A stretch of 64,000 bases of DNA from Anaerobiospirillum sp. NML120448. Its GTDB lineage: Bacteria; Pseudomonadota; Gammaproteobacteria; Enterobacterales; Succinivibrionaceae. The stretch covers positions 53,447-117,446 of the forward strand of contig NZ_JALKIM010000003.1 of the NCBI RefSeq assembly GCF_023050945.1. The letters run 5' to 3'. A program made the position numbers and the translations under genes. Below the pieces are notes generated by a model. It was not told the DNA's origin. It saw nothing but the letters and a program-made list of their open reading frames with translations, and ran no database searches. Position 1 is the stretch's first letter. Each line of letters starts with the position of its first letter. This document shows positions 27,197-37,012 of this stretch, one piece after another.

Positions 27197-30100
27197 TTAG
27201 TTCTTATTAGCGTCTGTGTTGAAGAAGTCGTCATCAAAAGCTAGACCATTGGGACTTTTATCGTCGTCAAAGGTGCTTTCGTCAAATCCTGGCAAGTCAG
27301 TAAAGCTGCCAAAATCATCATTTTGTAAAAACGGGTCTTCCTCGTTTTGAGTGCCGAAACTATCCAGGTTGCTGCCTTCAAAATCAAGGTTATCATCGCC
27401 TACCATATCCTCAACAAAGCGGTCATTATCTGCTAATGCTTGCTCTTTGTCTAAATTAAAGCCTTGGTGCTCGCCATTCATCATGTCGGATACTAGGTTT
27501 TCGTCTTGCTCATCTTGGTCGTCGCTATCAAAATCAGCAAAATCGAATTGATTAGTATCAACATTAGTGTCCTGATCAAGTGACAAACCGTCTGGTAAAT
27601 TATTAGCACCATTAGATAAGTCATGCTCGCCAGTAGCATTTTGGGCATGTAATTTAGAGCCTGATTGCTGAACAATTACCTCAGGTATGTCAGCAGGGAC
27701 ATCTGAGAGCATATCTGCTAGCGCATCAGAGCCGTCAATACGTGAGTCCAGTAGGGCATCATCAGCATTACCAACCTCAAAGTTAGGAGGCTCCATGTCT
27801 AACATATCGCCTGAGGTTATATGGCTGTCGCTACCTGAATTTAGAGTATCATCATGGCTGTTAGAGCTATCTAACTCTGGTTCAAAGCTACCAAAGCCTT
27901 CTGCTCCTAAGTTATCAGCGTTAGCTAAGTCATTGTCAGCAGTATCATTGTCGAAATTATTGGTAGTAAAGCCAGCTTCCTCAAGAGTATTCTCCTCAGG
28001 TAAATTTAGCTGTTCCTCACTAGTGCTATCGGCACTGTCGGTACTATCAGTACTATCAGCGCTAATATTTGGCGTACTATCAACCTCTTGACCAACATTG
28101 AGATCTGAACCTGAGATATTGGAAATATCGAATTCATCATGTGGTACCGACCACATAGAAGGTTCGTCACTATTATCAGTACCATCAAGTTCTGGCTCAA
28201 TCTTATCTGCGCTTGTCTCAGCCTCGCCAGTTGCAGCCTCTGGCTCAAATGAGCTAGATTCAGCTTCGGCAGTCTCAGACTTGCTAGGCTCTGCCTCTGG
28301 CTCAAATGGGCTAGATTCAGCTTCGGCAGTATCATCCTTGCTAGGCTCTGCCTCTGGCTCAAATGGGCTAGATTCAGCCTCGGCAGTATCATCCTTGCTA
28401 GGCTCTGCCTCTGGCTCAAATGGGCTAGATTCGGCTTCGGCAGTCTCAGACTTGCTAGGCTCTACCTCTGGCTCAAATGGGCTAGATGCAGCTTCGCTAG
28501 TGGCTTCTTCACTAGGAGTGCCAGCGCTAAGAGGCTCTTCATTAGTAGATTCAAAAGAGTCATTGCCATCAGAGCTGTCAGCATCAAAAGCGATAGGCTC
28601 ATTTTGGTCTGCTGCTAATGGGCTTTCTAAACCAGTATCAGCAGGTTCATCAAAATGCTCACCACTGTCAGTCATGCCCTTTAAATCGGCAAAGTCATTG
28701 CTAACTAAAGGTTCTAACTCCATTTCAGAGTTAAATGGGCTGTCAGTTAGGTGTTCAGTTTGAGTACCAGTACTCTCCTCTGGCTGATTCTCAAAATCTG
28801 GGCTTATTTCATTAGGATTGGAGTCATATAGTTCGGCAAAATTATTACCAACTAAAGGCTCAAGTTCCATTTCTGGCTCATTGAGAATACTGCTTTGGGT
28901 ATCTTGAGACATAGGCTCTTCAATAAAGGAACCACTGTCCTCAATGGCTTGCCCACCATCAGATGTAAAGTCACTAGGCTCGAAAACCTCTGGTTTTTCA
29001 ACAGTAGAGAACTCATCATCTAAACTTGGAATTTCATCCTCAGGGCTTTCATTTACTTCATCTAAGCCTTGAGTTTGGGCATCTTTAACTAAATCTTTAA
29101 AGTCGATGTCGCTAGAACCAAGTTCATAATTATCAGAGCTCTTTTCATTAGTGGATATATCTGGGGTTTGGTCATTTTCACTAACAATTTGAGCATCTTC
29201 TATCTTAGAGCCATCTAAATATGGTTCTTCGATTTCATGAGCCAACTCAGTCTCATAATCAGAGGCTGGTGCTACTGTTTCTTCATTTTGAGTATCGCTA
29301 GATGGCTCTTGGCTGTCATTAGCGTTACCTAAATCAAAAGTTTCTTCGCCAGTATCAATTCTTTCTGGATAAATCTCACTTTGCTCGTCACTAGCGGCAT
29401 TTTCTACAGTGTCGCTAGAGTCAGTGCTCTGTGAAATAGGCTCAGAAATGACAGGCTCTTCTAACAAGTCGTCATTAGAAATATGGTCTAAATCAATATT
29501 ATCTAAAGCTTTGTCCAGACCTTCTACTTGCTCATCAATAGCACTAGGAGCTTTTGATTGCATTTCCTCTGGGGTTGGAACAATGTAGTCATTAGCCTCA
29601 TCATCAATGTTATCGTGATGGTTTTCATCAATTGAGTCCAAACCACGGAAATCAGCAAGCTCCTCAGCTTGTGGAGCAACTTCCTCAATAGTGCTTGGGT
29701 TAATAAGCTCTGCTGGGGCACTGTCTTGCTCAGTAAGAGGAGCTTCTTTTAACTTACTATCATTGGAGCTTGAGACAGGCTGGTTAGTATTTTGTGCAGT
29801 AGGCTCAGTTCCAAAGTCAACAGGACAGCTAGAAAGGTCACCTAAATCCATGGTATCGATTGAGTTAAGAGCATCTTCTACCCCATCTAACATAGAGGCA
29901 CCGCTGTCTTGAGCTTTATCAAAATCAGGGAAAATCATGTCATCAGAGGTATCTGGTAGCTGATTACCTGTGTCTGCTAAAGACTGCTCTGAATCGTCCT
30001 GATTATTAGTTTGCTCTTGGTCTAAAGATTCATTAATTAAATCGTCGCTGGACATATTGTTTAAGTCCATGTGATTTACAGAATCAATAGCATCCTCAAC

Positions 30101-33100
30101 GTTATCCAAGCTTTCATGATGAGGTTGTAAGGCCTCTAAACTTGGCATAACAATATCATTGGAGTCATCCTCAATATTGTCATGGTGATTGTCATCAATA
30201 TGATCAATACCTTGGAAATCCTGAGGGATTTCTTTAGTAGGGTCTTCTGCTAATAAATCATTATTAGTTAGTAAGTCCTCACTGCTAGGCTCTGTTTCTA
30301 GAGTTTCACTAGTATTTGCTTGTGGTTGCTCGCTAGTAGCAATAGGCTCAGGAGCCTCTGTAGCACTTTCTAGAGTTGTGCTTGGCTCTTGAGGGGTAGC
30401 ATCCTGGCTAGCGGCCTCTAAATTATTAGAATTTGGAGTGTCTAAAGCCTCATCAATTAAGGCATCGCTGGACATTTTATTTAGATCCATATGGTCTAAA
30501 GAGTCCATAGCGCTGTCCACATCGGTTAAGCTTTCGTGTGGAGGCTCCATAGCTTCTGGGTTAGGCATAACAATATCATTGGACTCATCCTCGATGTTAT
30601 CGTGTTTGTTATCATCGATATGATCAAGTCCACGGAAATCATCACCCATTAAAGAGGCTATATCCTTGTCATCTTCGGCAAAAAGCTGCTTGGCAGTTTC
30701 ATCTCCACTATCGCCTTCGCTATGCTCTAAGGTGTTATTACCTGTAGTATTAGCATCACTTTCTGGCTGCTCGGATAAATTAGAAGTATCACTTGAAGCT
30801 TGCTCGTGACCCATTGGTGCATTAGGGTCAAGAGAGAAGTGGGTATCTTCCATTTCATCAAACATATTATGATCTTGATTAGTAAAGTCCATCTTGTCCA
30901 AGATGTCATTACTTTCATCTAAATCAAATATAGAGTCGTTATTTTTGCCATTGGCAGCCATTTCCTCGCCAGAAGGCATAATGAGGTCTACTGAATCACC
31001 AGAGCTTGGAATGTCGTCATCTAAACGACCAAAGCCGTGAACATCAGCGCTTTCTCCCTGCTCTTCAGCTAATAAGGCAGATAAGTTTTCGTCATCCTTG
31101 CCTAAGCCAAATTCATCTGGATAAATAAGATCAATTGGAGCATTCTCATTAGCTGCGCTTGGCTCAAAATTAGTCTTAAAGTCGTTTTGGGCTTCTGGAT
31201 TATCTAAATTTTGGGCAAAACGAGCAAAATCATCGGCCATATTGCCTTGGGCTTCGCCTACAGGGCCTGTATCCCAAGTGCCTCTTTGGTCGTTGTTATC
31301 ATCCATAATGAAAGGATACTCAGCACTACCCATGTCGGACAAGCTAAATGGGTGTGATGGCTCGGTATTTTCAAGAGCAGTAGAGCCCTCATCAATTTGT
31401 GGCTCACTTGTGAAAATATCACTCTGAACATCCTTTTTTGGCTCACTTTCTGGCTGCTCTTCACTCTTAGCATCCTTTTGAGTGTCCTGAGCTAAATCTT
31501 GCTGTTCTGGAGTTGTTAAGCTTTCAAAAGGATTGTTCTCAAGCTCACTAGGATCCTTTAAATTAGCATCATCCAAAGATGTTCCTAGCACATCTGCTAA
31601 GTCCTTTGCCTCTTCGGTAGCTGTTTGAGGGGTAGCTTCTTTTTCAAGATCTGCTACGTGCTCATTGTCTAAATTAAAGGTATTAGATAATTCATCAAGC
31701 TCGCTTGGTGGCTCATCAAAAACAGTATTGTTATCGATTTGATTGCTTGGCTCTTGGCCTAAAGCAGATGCTAGGTCACTGGCCTCATCCCCTAAGGAAT
31801 CGAAATTAGAGTCTTCTTTAGGCTGAGTATTAGCAGTTAAGTTGCTAAGACCAGCGTCTAAAGCAGGTAACTCCTGTTCATCTGCACTTTCACTACCTGG
31901 AATTTCTTTGCTAGCAAGATCATTGTTGCTAAAAGTATCTTCTGGGTTGTTAAATACCTCAGCAGCATCCTGAGCATCAAGAGGTAAAGCATCTTCTGGT
32001 TGCTCTTGGGCACTAAGATCAGTAAAAGTACTATTTTCAGGTACTTCGAACTGATCGCCACTGCTCTCTGGGCTTTCAAGCTCATTAGCTAAAGAGCCAA
32101 AGTCCATATCACCAGAGTGATCTAACTCAGGTGTGTCAAGGCCATCAGCTAGGTCTGAATTGTCGCCACCTAAAGTGTCAAAAGGACTCTCCTCAGCACT
32201 TTCTAAGCTTGGCTCTAAAGCTGTATCAGCCTCAACCTCAGGCTGTTGCTTAGCAGCAGTTTCTTGCTCAGTAGGGGCAGTTAAATCAAGTTCATTAGCA
32301 GATGCTGTATCTAATTCTTGTTGGTCAGTTGGTTCTTCAAAACCAAAGGCAGATAAATCACCCTCGCCCTCATTAGCAGTATTTTCGTTGCTACTATCAG
32401 GGCTATTAAGAGCCTGTTCATCTGTAATGCTGGTGTCTTGTGGGTTCTCAAGCTCATTAGCTAAAGAGCCAAAGTCCATATCACCAGACTGATCTAACTC
32501 AGGTGTGTCAAAGCCAGAGACTAGGTCAGAATGGTCGCTACCTAAAGTGTCAAAAGGATTTTCTTCAGCATTATCTAAGCTTGGCTCTACAGCTGTATCA
32601 GCCTCAGGCTGTTGCTCAGCAGCAGTTTCTTGCTCATTAGGGGCAGTTAAATCAAATTCATTAGTAGGGACAATGTCTTGTGTGTTCTCAAGTTCATTAG
32701 CTAAAGAGCCAAAGTCCATATCACCAGACTTATCTAACTCAGGTGTGTCAAGGCCAGCAGCTAGGTCAGAATTATCGCTACCTAAGGAGTCAAAAGAAGT
32801 GTCTCCAGAAGGAGTATCAAAGCCAGAGGCCAAGTCTGAATCGTCGCTACCTAAGGAGTCAAAAGAAGTGTCTCCAGAAGGAGTATCAAAGCCAGAGGCT
32901 AAGTCTGAATCGTCGCTACCTAGGGAGTCAAAAGAAGTATCTCCAGAAGGAGTATCAAAGCCAGAAGCTAAGTCTGAATCGTCGCTACCTAAGGAGTCAA
33001 AAGAAGTGTCTCCAGAAGGAGTATCAAAGCCAGCAGCTAGGTCAGAATGGTCGCTACCTAAAGTGTCAAAAGGATTTTCTTCAGCATTATCTAAGCTTGG

Positions 33101-36100
33101 CTCTATAGCTGTATCAGCCTCAGGCTGTTGCTTAGCAGCAGTTTCTTGCTCAGTAGGGGCAGTTAAATCAAGTTCATTAGTAGGGACAGTGTCTTGTGGG
33201 TTCTCAAGCTCATTAGCTAAAGAGCCAAAGTCCATACCACCAGACTGATCTTGCTCAGGTGTGTCAAAACCAGCAGCTAAGTCAGAATTGTCGCTACCTA
33301 ATGAGTCAAAAGAACTGTTGCCAGATGGATTATCAAAGCCAGCAGCTAAGTCTGAATCGTCACTACCTAAGGAGTCAAAAGAACTGTTGCCAGATGGATT
33401 ATCAAAGCCAGCGGCTAGGTCAGAATTGTCGCTACCTAATGAGTCAAAAGAACTGTTGCCAGATGGAGTATCAAAGCCAGAGGCTAAGTCTGAATCGTCG
33501 CTACCTAAGGAGTCAAAAGAAGTGTCTCCAGAAGGAGTATCAAAGCCAGCAGCTAGGTCAGAATCGTCACTACCTAAGGAGTCAAAAGAAGTGTCCTCAG
33601 CTGTAGCTGGGGCTTGCTCTTGTGCCTGCTCTGGTACTTGCTCTTGGGTATGGTCAGTTAATTCAGTGGTGGAACTCTCACTGCCAGAGCTTTGTTCTGG
33701 AGTGGAAAGGCCGTCAGCATTAGCATCACTATCAAAACCAAATAGGCTATTGTCAGAGTCATACAATGAGTCCTCTGGTAGGTCGCCTGCATTGCCACTT
33801 TCTGTTTGAGGGGCGCTTTGGTCAAGATTGTCTAAAGATTGAGTATTATCAGATCCATCAAGTTCATTTGCTAAAGAGCCAAAATCAATATTATTAGATG
33901 GATCTGCATTAAAGGATAGATCGTCGCCGCCAAAGGTAGCATCACCCTTGTCAGAACTATTGCCAGAAGCGGCATTAAAATAGAGTTGGTCAGCGGAATT
34001 TTGGGCAAAACCATCCTCAGGGCCCTGCTCTTGTGGAGCACGTCCTAAGCCAGCATTTACAACAGTTGAAGCTGGTGCTGGGTTGTTTTGATCAAGGTTT
34101 GTTTGAGCGTGGTTTTCTGGATGATCTATTTCATCAGCTAATTCACCAAAGTCTAGACCCTCTAAACCATTACCTTCTACAGCAGGACTTTTTAAGTCTC
34201 CAAATTGATTGTTTGTTGCTGTATTTAAAGATACGTTAGATGGATCTTGCTCATTAAAAGCTTGATCGTCTAAATTGCTAGCCCCGCTGACCGCAAATGA
34301 GTCCCCAGCATTATTTTGTGCTGGGGATAAATTGCTTTGGTCATCGTGATTAGCACTAGCCTGTATGACCTCTTGAGAGGCTAGTGCATTAGTTTTTGGG
34401 AAGGCATTCCCTCCTGCGCCTTGCATCGATGCTGCAAATTGCTTGGCATCATCGCCTCCTAGGTCGTCACCAAACCCTCCCGAGTCGTCGCCAAACCCAG
34501 CATCTCCAAAGCCAGAATCATCGCCAAACCCGCCTGAACTATCCGAAAAATCAGCAGAATCTTGCGAGAAGCCGCCTAAATCATCACCAAAACTGCCTGT
34601 TTCGCCGAAACCACCAGAGTCTTCACCAAAGCCTGAGGAATCACCAAAACTATCTGCATCATTGCCGAAACCGCTAGAATCTTGGGAAAAATCAGAAGAG
34701 TCAGAGCCAAAGCCTGAGTCGCCTGAGGAATCACCAAAACTATCCGCATCATTGCCGAAACTGCCAGAATCTTGGGAGAAGTCAGAAGAGTCAGCGCCAA
34801 AGCTATCAGAGCCAAAGCCTGAATCAGCGGTAGAATCGCCAAAACCACTGCCAGCATCAGGGGAACCAAAGCCTGAATCAGCAGAAGAATCGCCAAAACC
34901 ATTGCCAGCATCAGGCGAACCAAAGCCTGAATCAGCAGAAGAATCGCCAAAACCACCGCCAGCATCAGTGGAACCAAAGCCTGAGTCAGCAGAAGAATCG
35001 CCAAAGCCACCGCCAGCATCAGTGGAACCAAAGCCTGAGTCAGCAGAAGAATCGCCAAAGCCAGTATCTGAGCCTAAGTCTACTTGACTGGCAGAATTCT
35101 CATTTGAGTCTAACGAATTAGCCCAGTCATCATTTACGGCATTTAAAGCGGACTTATCAATGGTGCTTGAAACATTTGAAGCAGCATTATCCCATGCTTG
35201 TTGAGCCTCATCATCATGTGATGAGGCCATAGCTGCGCCCATAGCAGCTCCACCTAAGGCAGCACCAGCAACCGCCCCTGCAACAGCTGCATTATTGCTT
35301 GCTGTGTTTAGCGGGGCTGAACTGGGCATCACGATTTCATCGTGGAAATCAGGCGCGCTTGATTTCTTATTATTGCTTGAGGCATCACTACCAAACGTAT
35401 CTAGATCACCATCGAAGCCGCCATCAAAGTTGTCGTCCATGCCCATGTCACCAGACATTGGTGTATCGTCAACTATTGGAGCACTATCTTCCACTACTTC
35501 TTTAGCAGGAGCGCTCTTAGCCTTTTCCTTCTTAGGGGCTGGTTCTTCTTCTGTTATGGGATTCTGAGCTAATAATGATGATATTTCTAAGTCATCTTCG
35601 TCCATGAAATCGCCGCTGTCATCGTCGAAACTATTAGCAAGTTCATGCTGGCGACGCATACGAGACTTAAAGACAAATAAGCCAATAGACATTAATAAGG
35701 CTAATACACCTACAACTAAAAGGATCCACATTACAGGGCCGCTTTCAAAAGAAGAAGAAGTAGAGCCTGTGCCAGTAAGTGGGGAATGGGTATCAACCAT
35801 ACGACGATCAAGCTGAGCTACGCTATCAGCAGTTTCCATTTGGAAGCCACGAATTTGCTCAACTTGCTTATTAATCTTAGATAAGGAGCTACGTAAATCA
35901 CTATTGGACTGTTGAAGTTCAGCAATAACCTGTTCGTAGTTATTGATAAGCTCACTAACCTCTTCTTTTGCAGTTACAGTAGCAGTGTCTTTAGCTACTT
36001 GAGCTGAGCGCTGAATATTGTCATCCAATCTGCGATAAATATCTTTTTGTGCAGTTTGAATATTATGCTCAGTCTTATCTAAGAGGCTCTCAATAGCACG

Positions 36101-37012
36101 TAAATCTAAAGAAGATTGAGTGATAGTTGGAACTGACTCTTGAGTTAATTTAGCATTATGGGCAGCTAGTTCTTCATCAGTAATAATTTCCTTATCAGGA
36201 TTATCCATACCCTCTTGATCGGTAAAGGTTAAGGTAGGATTGATATCACGTAATAAGGTCTCACGGGCTACAAAAGAAGGAACTTCTTGGATGCCAGAGC
36301 CTGGTAAATTTGGAGAGCTTGCGTGAACTGCACCAATAGGGCCATTATTAGCTTCATTATTAGCTAATGCGCCTTGGTTAGTAGCATTTTGGTAAAGGCC
36401 AGAGCGGTTAAGTGGAGGTAAGGTGGTAGTACCATTGCTTAACAAATCTGAACCAGTTTGAGTCTGCTCTAAGGCCATTTCCTGGGCTACAGGAATGTTT
36501 AAAGTAGTGCCTCTACGAATCTGATTAACGTCGCCATTATTAAAGGCATCACGGTTATTACGATAAATAGAAGCTACAGCCTGGAACTCATTTACATCGT
36601 TATATGGAGCGGAGTAACGGTGAGCAATAGACCAAATAGTCTCACGAGGGCCTACAGTATGTTGAGCTTGGAAATTAGCTGGTAAATTTGCAGGACGCAT
36701 TTCTTGAGCAGCTAAATTAGCCTGCTCAACAGGAGACTGAGGAATTAAGCCTGGAATTGCATTAGGTTGGGTGTTTTGACCTTGCACAGCTGGTCTTTGA
36801 GCAGGTGCAGCAGGGGTTACAGCTACAGGAGCAGCTGGAGTTGCTGGACGTGCTACAGGCTGAGCTGGGCGAGGTGCACGACGCACTGGTGCCTCTTGCT
36901 CATTATCAGGTCCAGTAATACTGATAGAAAATTCTTCCTCAGCATACACCTGAGAAGTAATAGCCAACAGGCTAGCCATTACTAATGTTAAAAAATGCTT
37001 TGTAGGGCTCAT
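27197..37012 (-). CDS. fimV: Giant FimV-like protein: signal peptide, LysM, one TM, about 2800-residue acidic repeat tail
   Basis: FimV family proteins bind peptidoglycan and act as polar organisers for type IV pili and chemotaxis machinery. I start at the ATG at 37010-37012 (GGTGG five bases upstream); the frame opens four codons earlier at a TTG. Seen: signal peptide 1-24 (to SQVYA); LysM-type domain about 113-170 (GPRETIWSIAHRY...VASIYRNNRDAF...GTTLNIP), the FimV hallmark; coiled coil about 299-404; TM about 427-449 followed by KSRMRRQ; then a cytoplasmic region to 3271 that is Asp/Glu/Ser-rich with several repeat arrays. Typical FimV proteins are 700-1700 residues and end in a TPR and a conserved C-terminal segment; I see neither with confidence. 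Synteny with usg upstream supports the name; truA, usual downstream, is absent. Confidence 0.85.
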   Translation of the reverse strand: MSPTKHFLTLVMASLLAITSQVYAEEEFSISITGPDNEQEAPVRRAPRPAQPVARPATPAAPVAVTPAAPAQRPAVQGQNTQPNAIPGLIPQSPVEQANLAAQEMRPANLPANFQAQHTVGPRETIWSIAHRYSAPYNDVNEFQAVASIYRNNRDAFNNGDVNQIRRGTTLNIPVAQEMALEQTQTGSDLLSNGTTTLPPLNRSGLYQNATNQGALANNEANNGPIGAVHASSPNLPGSGIQEVPSFVARETLLRDINPTLTFTDQEGMDNPDKEIITDEELAAHNAKLTQESVPTITQSSLDLRAIESLLDKTEHNIQTAQKDIYRRLDDNIQRSAQVAKDTATVTAKEEVSELINNYEQVIAELQQSNSDLRSSLSKINKQVEQIRGFQMETADSVAQLDRRMVDTHSPLTGTGSTSSSFESGPVMWILLVVGVLALLMSIGLFVFKSRMRRQHELANSFDDDSGDFMDEDDLEISSLLAQNPITEEEPAPKKEKAKSAPAKEVVEDSAPIVDDTPMSGDMGMDDNFDGGFDGDLDTFGSDASSNNKKSSAPDFHDEIVMPSSAPLNTASNNAAVAGAVAGAALGGAAMGAAMASSHDDEAQQAWDNAASNVSSTIDKSALNAVNDDWANSLDSNENSASQVDLGSDTGFGDSSADSGFGSTDAGGGFGDSSADSGFGSTDAGGGFGDSSADSGFGSPDAGNGFGDSSADSGFGSPDAGSGFGDSTADSGFGSDSFGADSSDFSQDSGSFGNDADSFGDSSGDSGFGSDSSDFSQDSSGFGNDADSFGDSSGFGEDSGGFGETGSFGDDLGGFSQDSADFSDSSGGFGDDSGFGDAGFGDDSGGFGDDLGGDDAKQFAASMQGAGGNAFPKTNALASQEVIQASANHDDQSNLSPAQNNAGDSFAVSGASNLDDQAFNEQDPSNVSLNTATNNQFGDLKSPAVEGNGLEGLDFGELADEIDHPENHAQTNLDQNNPAPASTVVNAGLGRAPQEQGPEDGFAQNSADQLYFNAASGNSSDKGDATFGGDDLSFNADPSNNIDFGSLANELDGSDNTQSLDNLDQSAPQTESGNAGDLPEDSLYDSDNSLFGFDSDANADGLSTPEQSSGSESSTTELTDHTQEQVPEQAQEQAPATAEDTSFDSLGSDDSDLAAGFDTPSGDTSFDSLGSDDSDLASGFDTPSGNSSFDSLGSDNSDLAAGFDNPSGNSSFDSLGSDDSDLAAGFDNPSGNSSFDSLGSDNSDLAAGFDTPEQDQSGGMDFGSLANELENPQDTVPTNELDLTAPTEQETAAKQQPEADTAIEPSLDNAEENPFDTLGSDHSDLAAGFDTPSGDTSFDSLGSDDSDLASGFDTPSGDTSFDSLGSDDSDLASGFDTPSGDTSFDSLGSDDSDLASGFDTPSGDTSFDSLGSDNSDLAAGLDTPELDKSGDMDFGSLANELENTQDIVPTNEFDLTAPNEQETAAEQQPEADTAVEPSLDNAEENPFDTLGSDHSDLVSGFDTPELDQSGDMDFGSLANELENPQDTSITDEQALNSPDSSNENTANEGEGDLSAFGFEEPTDQQELDTASANELDLTAPTEQETAAKQQPEVEADTALEPSLESAEESPFDTLGGDNSDLADGLDTPELDHSGDMDFGSLANELESPESSGDQFEVPENSTFTDLSAQEQPEDALPLDAQDAAEVFNNPEDTFSNNDLASKEIPGSESADEQELPALDAGLSNLTANTQPKEDSNFDSLGDEASDLASALGQEPSNQIDNNTVFDEPPSELDELSNTFNLDNEHVADLEKEATPQTATEEAKDLADVLGTSLDDANLKDPSELENNPFESLTTPEQQDLAQDTQKDAKSEEQPESEPKKDVQSDIFTSEPQIDEGSTALENTEPSHPFSLSDMGSAEYPFIMDDNNDQRGTWDTGPVGEAQGNMADDFARFAQNLDNPEAQNDFKTNFEPSAANENAPIDLIYPDEFGLGKDDENLSALLAEEQGESADVHGFGRLDDDIPSSGDSVDLIMPSGEEMAANGKNNDSIFDLDESNDILDKMDFTNQDHNMFDEMEDTHFSLDPNAPMGHEQASSDTSNLSEQPESDANTTGNNTLEHSEGDSGDETAKQLFAEDDKDIASLMGDDFRGLDHIDDNKHDNIEDESNDIVMPNPEAMEPPHESLTDVDSAMDSLDHMDLNKMSSDALIDEALDTPNSNNLEAASQDATPQEPSTTLESATEAPEPIATSEQPQANTSETLETEPSSEDLLTNNDLLAEDPTKEIPQDFQGIDHIDDNHHDNIEDDSNDIVMPSLEALQPHHESLDNVEDAIDSVNHMDLNNMSSDDLINESLDQEQTNNQDDSEQSLADTGNQLPDTSDDMIFPDFDKAQDSGASMLDGVEDALNSIDTMDLGDLSSCPVDFGTEPTAQNTNQPVSSSNDSKLKEAPLTEQDSAPAELINPSTIEEVAPQAEELADFRGLDSIDENHHDNIDDEANDYIVPTPEEMQSKAPSAIDEQVEGLDKALDNIDLDHISNDDLLEEPVISEPISQSTDSSDTVENAASDEQSEIYPERIDTGEETFDLGNANDSQEPSSDTQNEETVAPASDYETELAHEIEEPYLDGSKIEDAQIVSENDQTPDISTNEKSSDNYELGSSDIDFKDLVKDAQTQGLDEVNESPEDEIPSLDDEFSTVEKPEVFEPSDFTSDGGQAIEDSGSFIEEPMSQDTQSSILNEPEMELEPLVGNNFAELYDSNPNEISPDFENQPEESTGTQTEHLTDSPFNSEMELEPLVSNDFADLKGMTDSGEHFDEPADTGLESPLAADQNEPIAFDADSSDGNDSFESTNEEPLSAGTPSEEATSEAASSPFEPEVEPSKSETAEAESSPFEPEAEPSKDDTAEAESSPFEPEAEPSKDDTAEAESSPFEPEAEPSKSETAEAESSSFEPEAATGEAETSADKIEPELDGTDNSDEPSMWSVPHDEFDISNISGSDLNVGQEVDSTPNISADSTDSTDSADSTSEEQLNLPEENTLEEAGFTTNNFDNDTADNDLANADNLGAEGFGSFEPELDSSNSHDDTLNSGSDSHITSGDMLDMEPPNFEVGNADDALLDSRIDGSDALADMLSDVPADIPEVIVQQSGSKLHAQNATGEHDLSNGANNLPDGLSLDQDTNVDTNQFDFADFDSDDQDEQDENLVSDMMNGEHQGFNLDKEQALADNDRFVEDMVGDDNLDFEGSNLDSFGTQNEEDPFLQNDDFGSFTDLPGFDESTFDDDKSPNGLAFDDDFFNTDANKN
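28236..28500 (-). repeat. 57-bp tandem repeats inside fimV (19-residue unit)
   Basis: Five copies at 57-base spacing (28236, 28293, 28350, 28407, 28464) encoding SSPFEPEAEPSKDDTAEAE and close variants. Copies differ mainly at SKDD/SKSE. They occupy about residues 2837-2925 of the protein. Confidence 0.9.
29470..30650 (-). repeat. Three diverged ~66-residue modules in fimV
   Basis: Each module begins DFRGLDHIDDN(K/H)HDNIED or a close variant, continues with a (N)DIVMP segment and ends with (H)MDLN(K/N)MSSD(A/D)LI. Copies lie near 30440-30650, 30010-30220 and 29470-29670; a shorter relative (MIFPDFDKA...IDTMDLGDLSS) lies near 29830-29940. The conserved HxDDNxHDN core is unusual amid otherwise simple acidic sequence. 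Confidence 0.75.
32740..33600 (-). repeat. 69-bp tandem repeats in fimV (23-residue unit), two blocks
   Basis: Unit DTSFDSLGSDDSDLASGFD plus TPSG. Two blocks of five units, about 32740-33060 and 33290-33600, separated by a linker with DQSGGMDFGSLANELENPQD. Spacing between identical DNA words is exactly 69 bases (for example 32801 and 32870). Several neighbouring units are almost identical in DNA. Two more single units of this type lie downstream near 32160 and 32520. Confidence 0.9.
34800..35065 (-). repeat. 54-bp tandem repeats in fimV (18-residue unit)
   Basis: Unit GFGDSSADSGFGSTDAGG, about five copies at 54-base spacing (the word AATCGCC recurs at 34834, 34888, 34942, 34996 and 35050). 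It grades into degenerate SGFGDDSGFGD-type sequence to about 34480. Confidence 0.9.

Noticed and set aside
32505..33248. Long open frames on the plus strand antisense to fimV (also at 28098, 33261 and 34443)
   Set aside because: They are mirror readings of the in-frame 54-, 57- and 69-bp repeats of fimV; they lack ribosome-binding sites and change with the repeat units.
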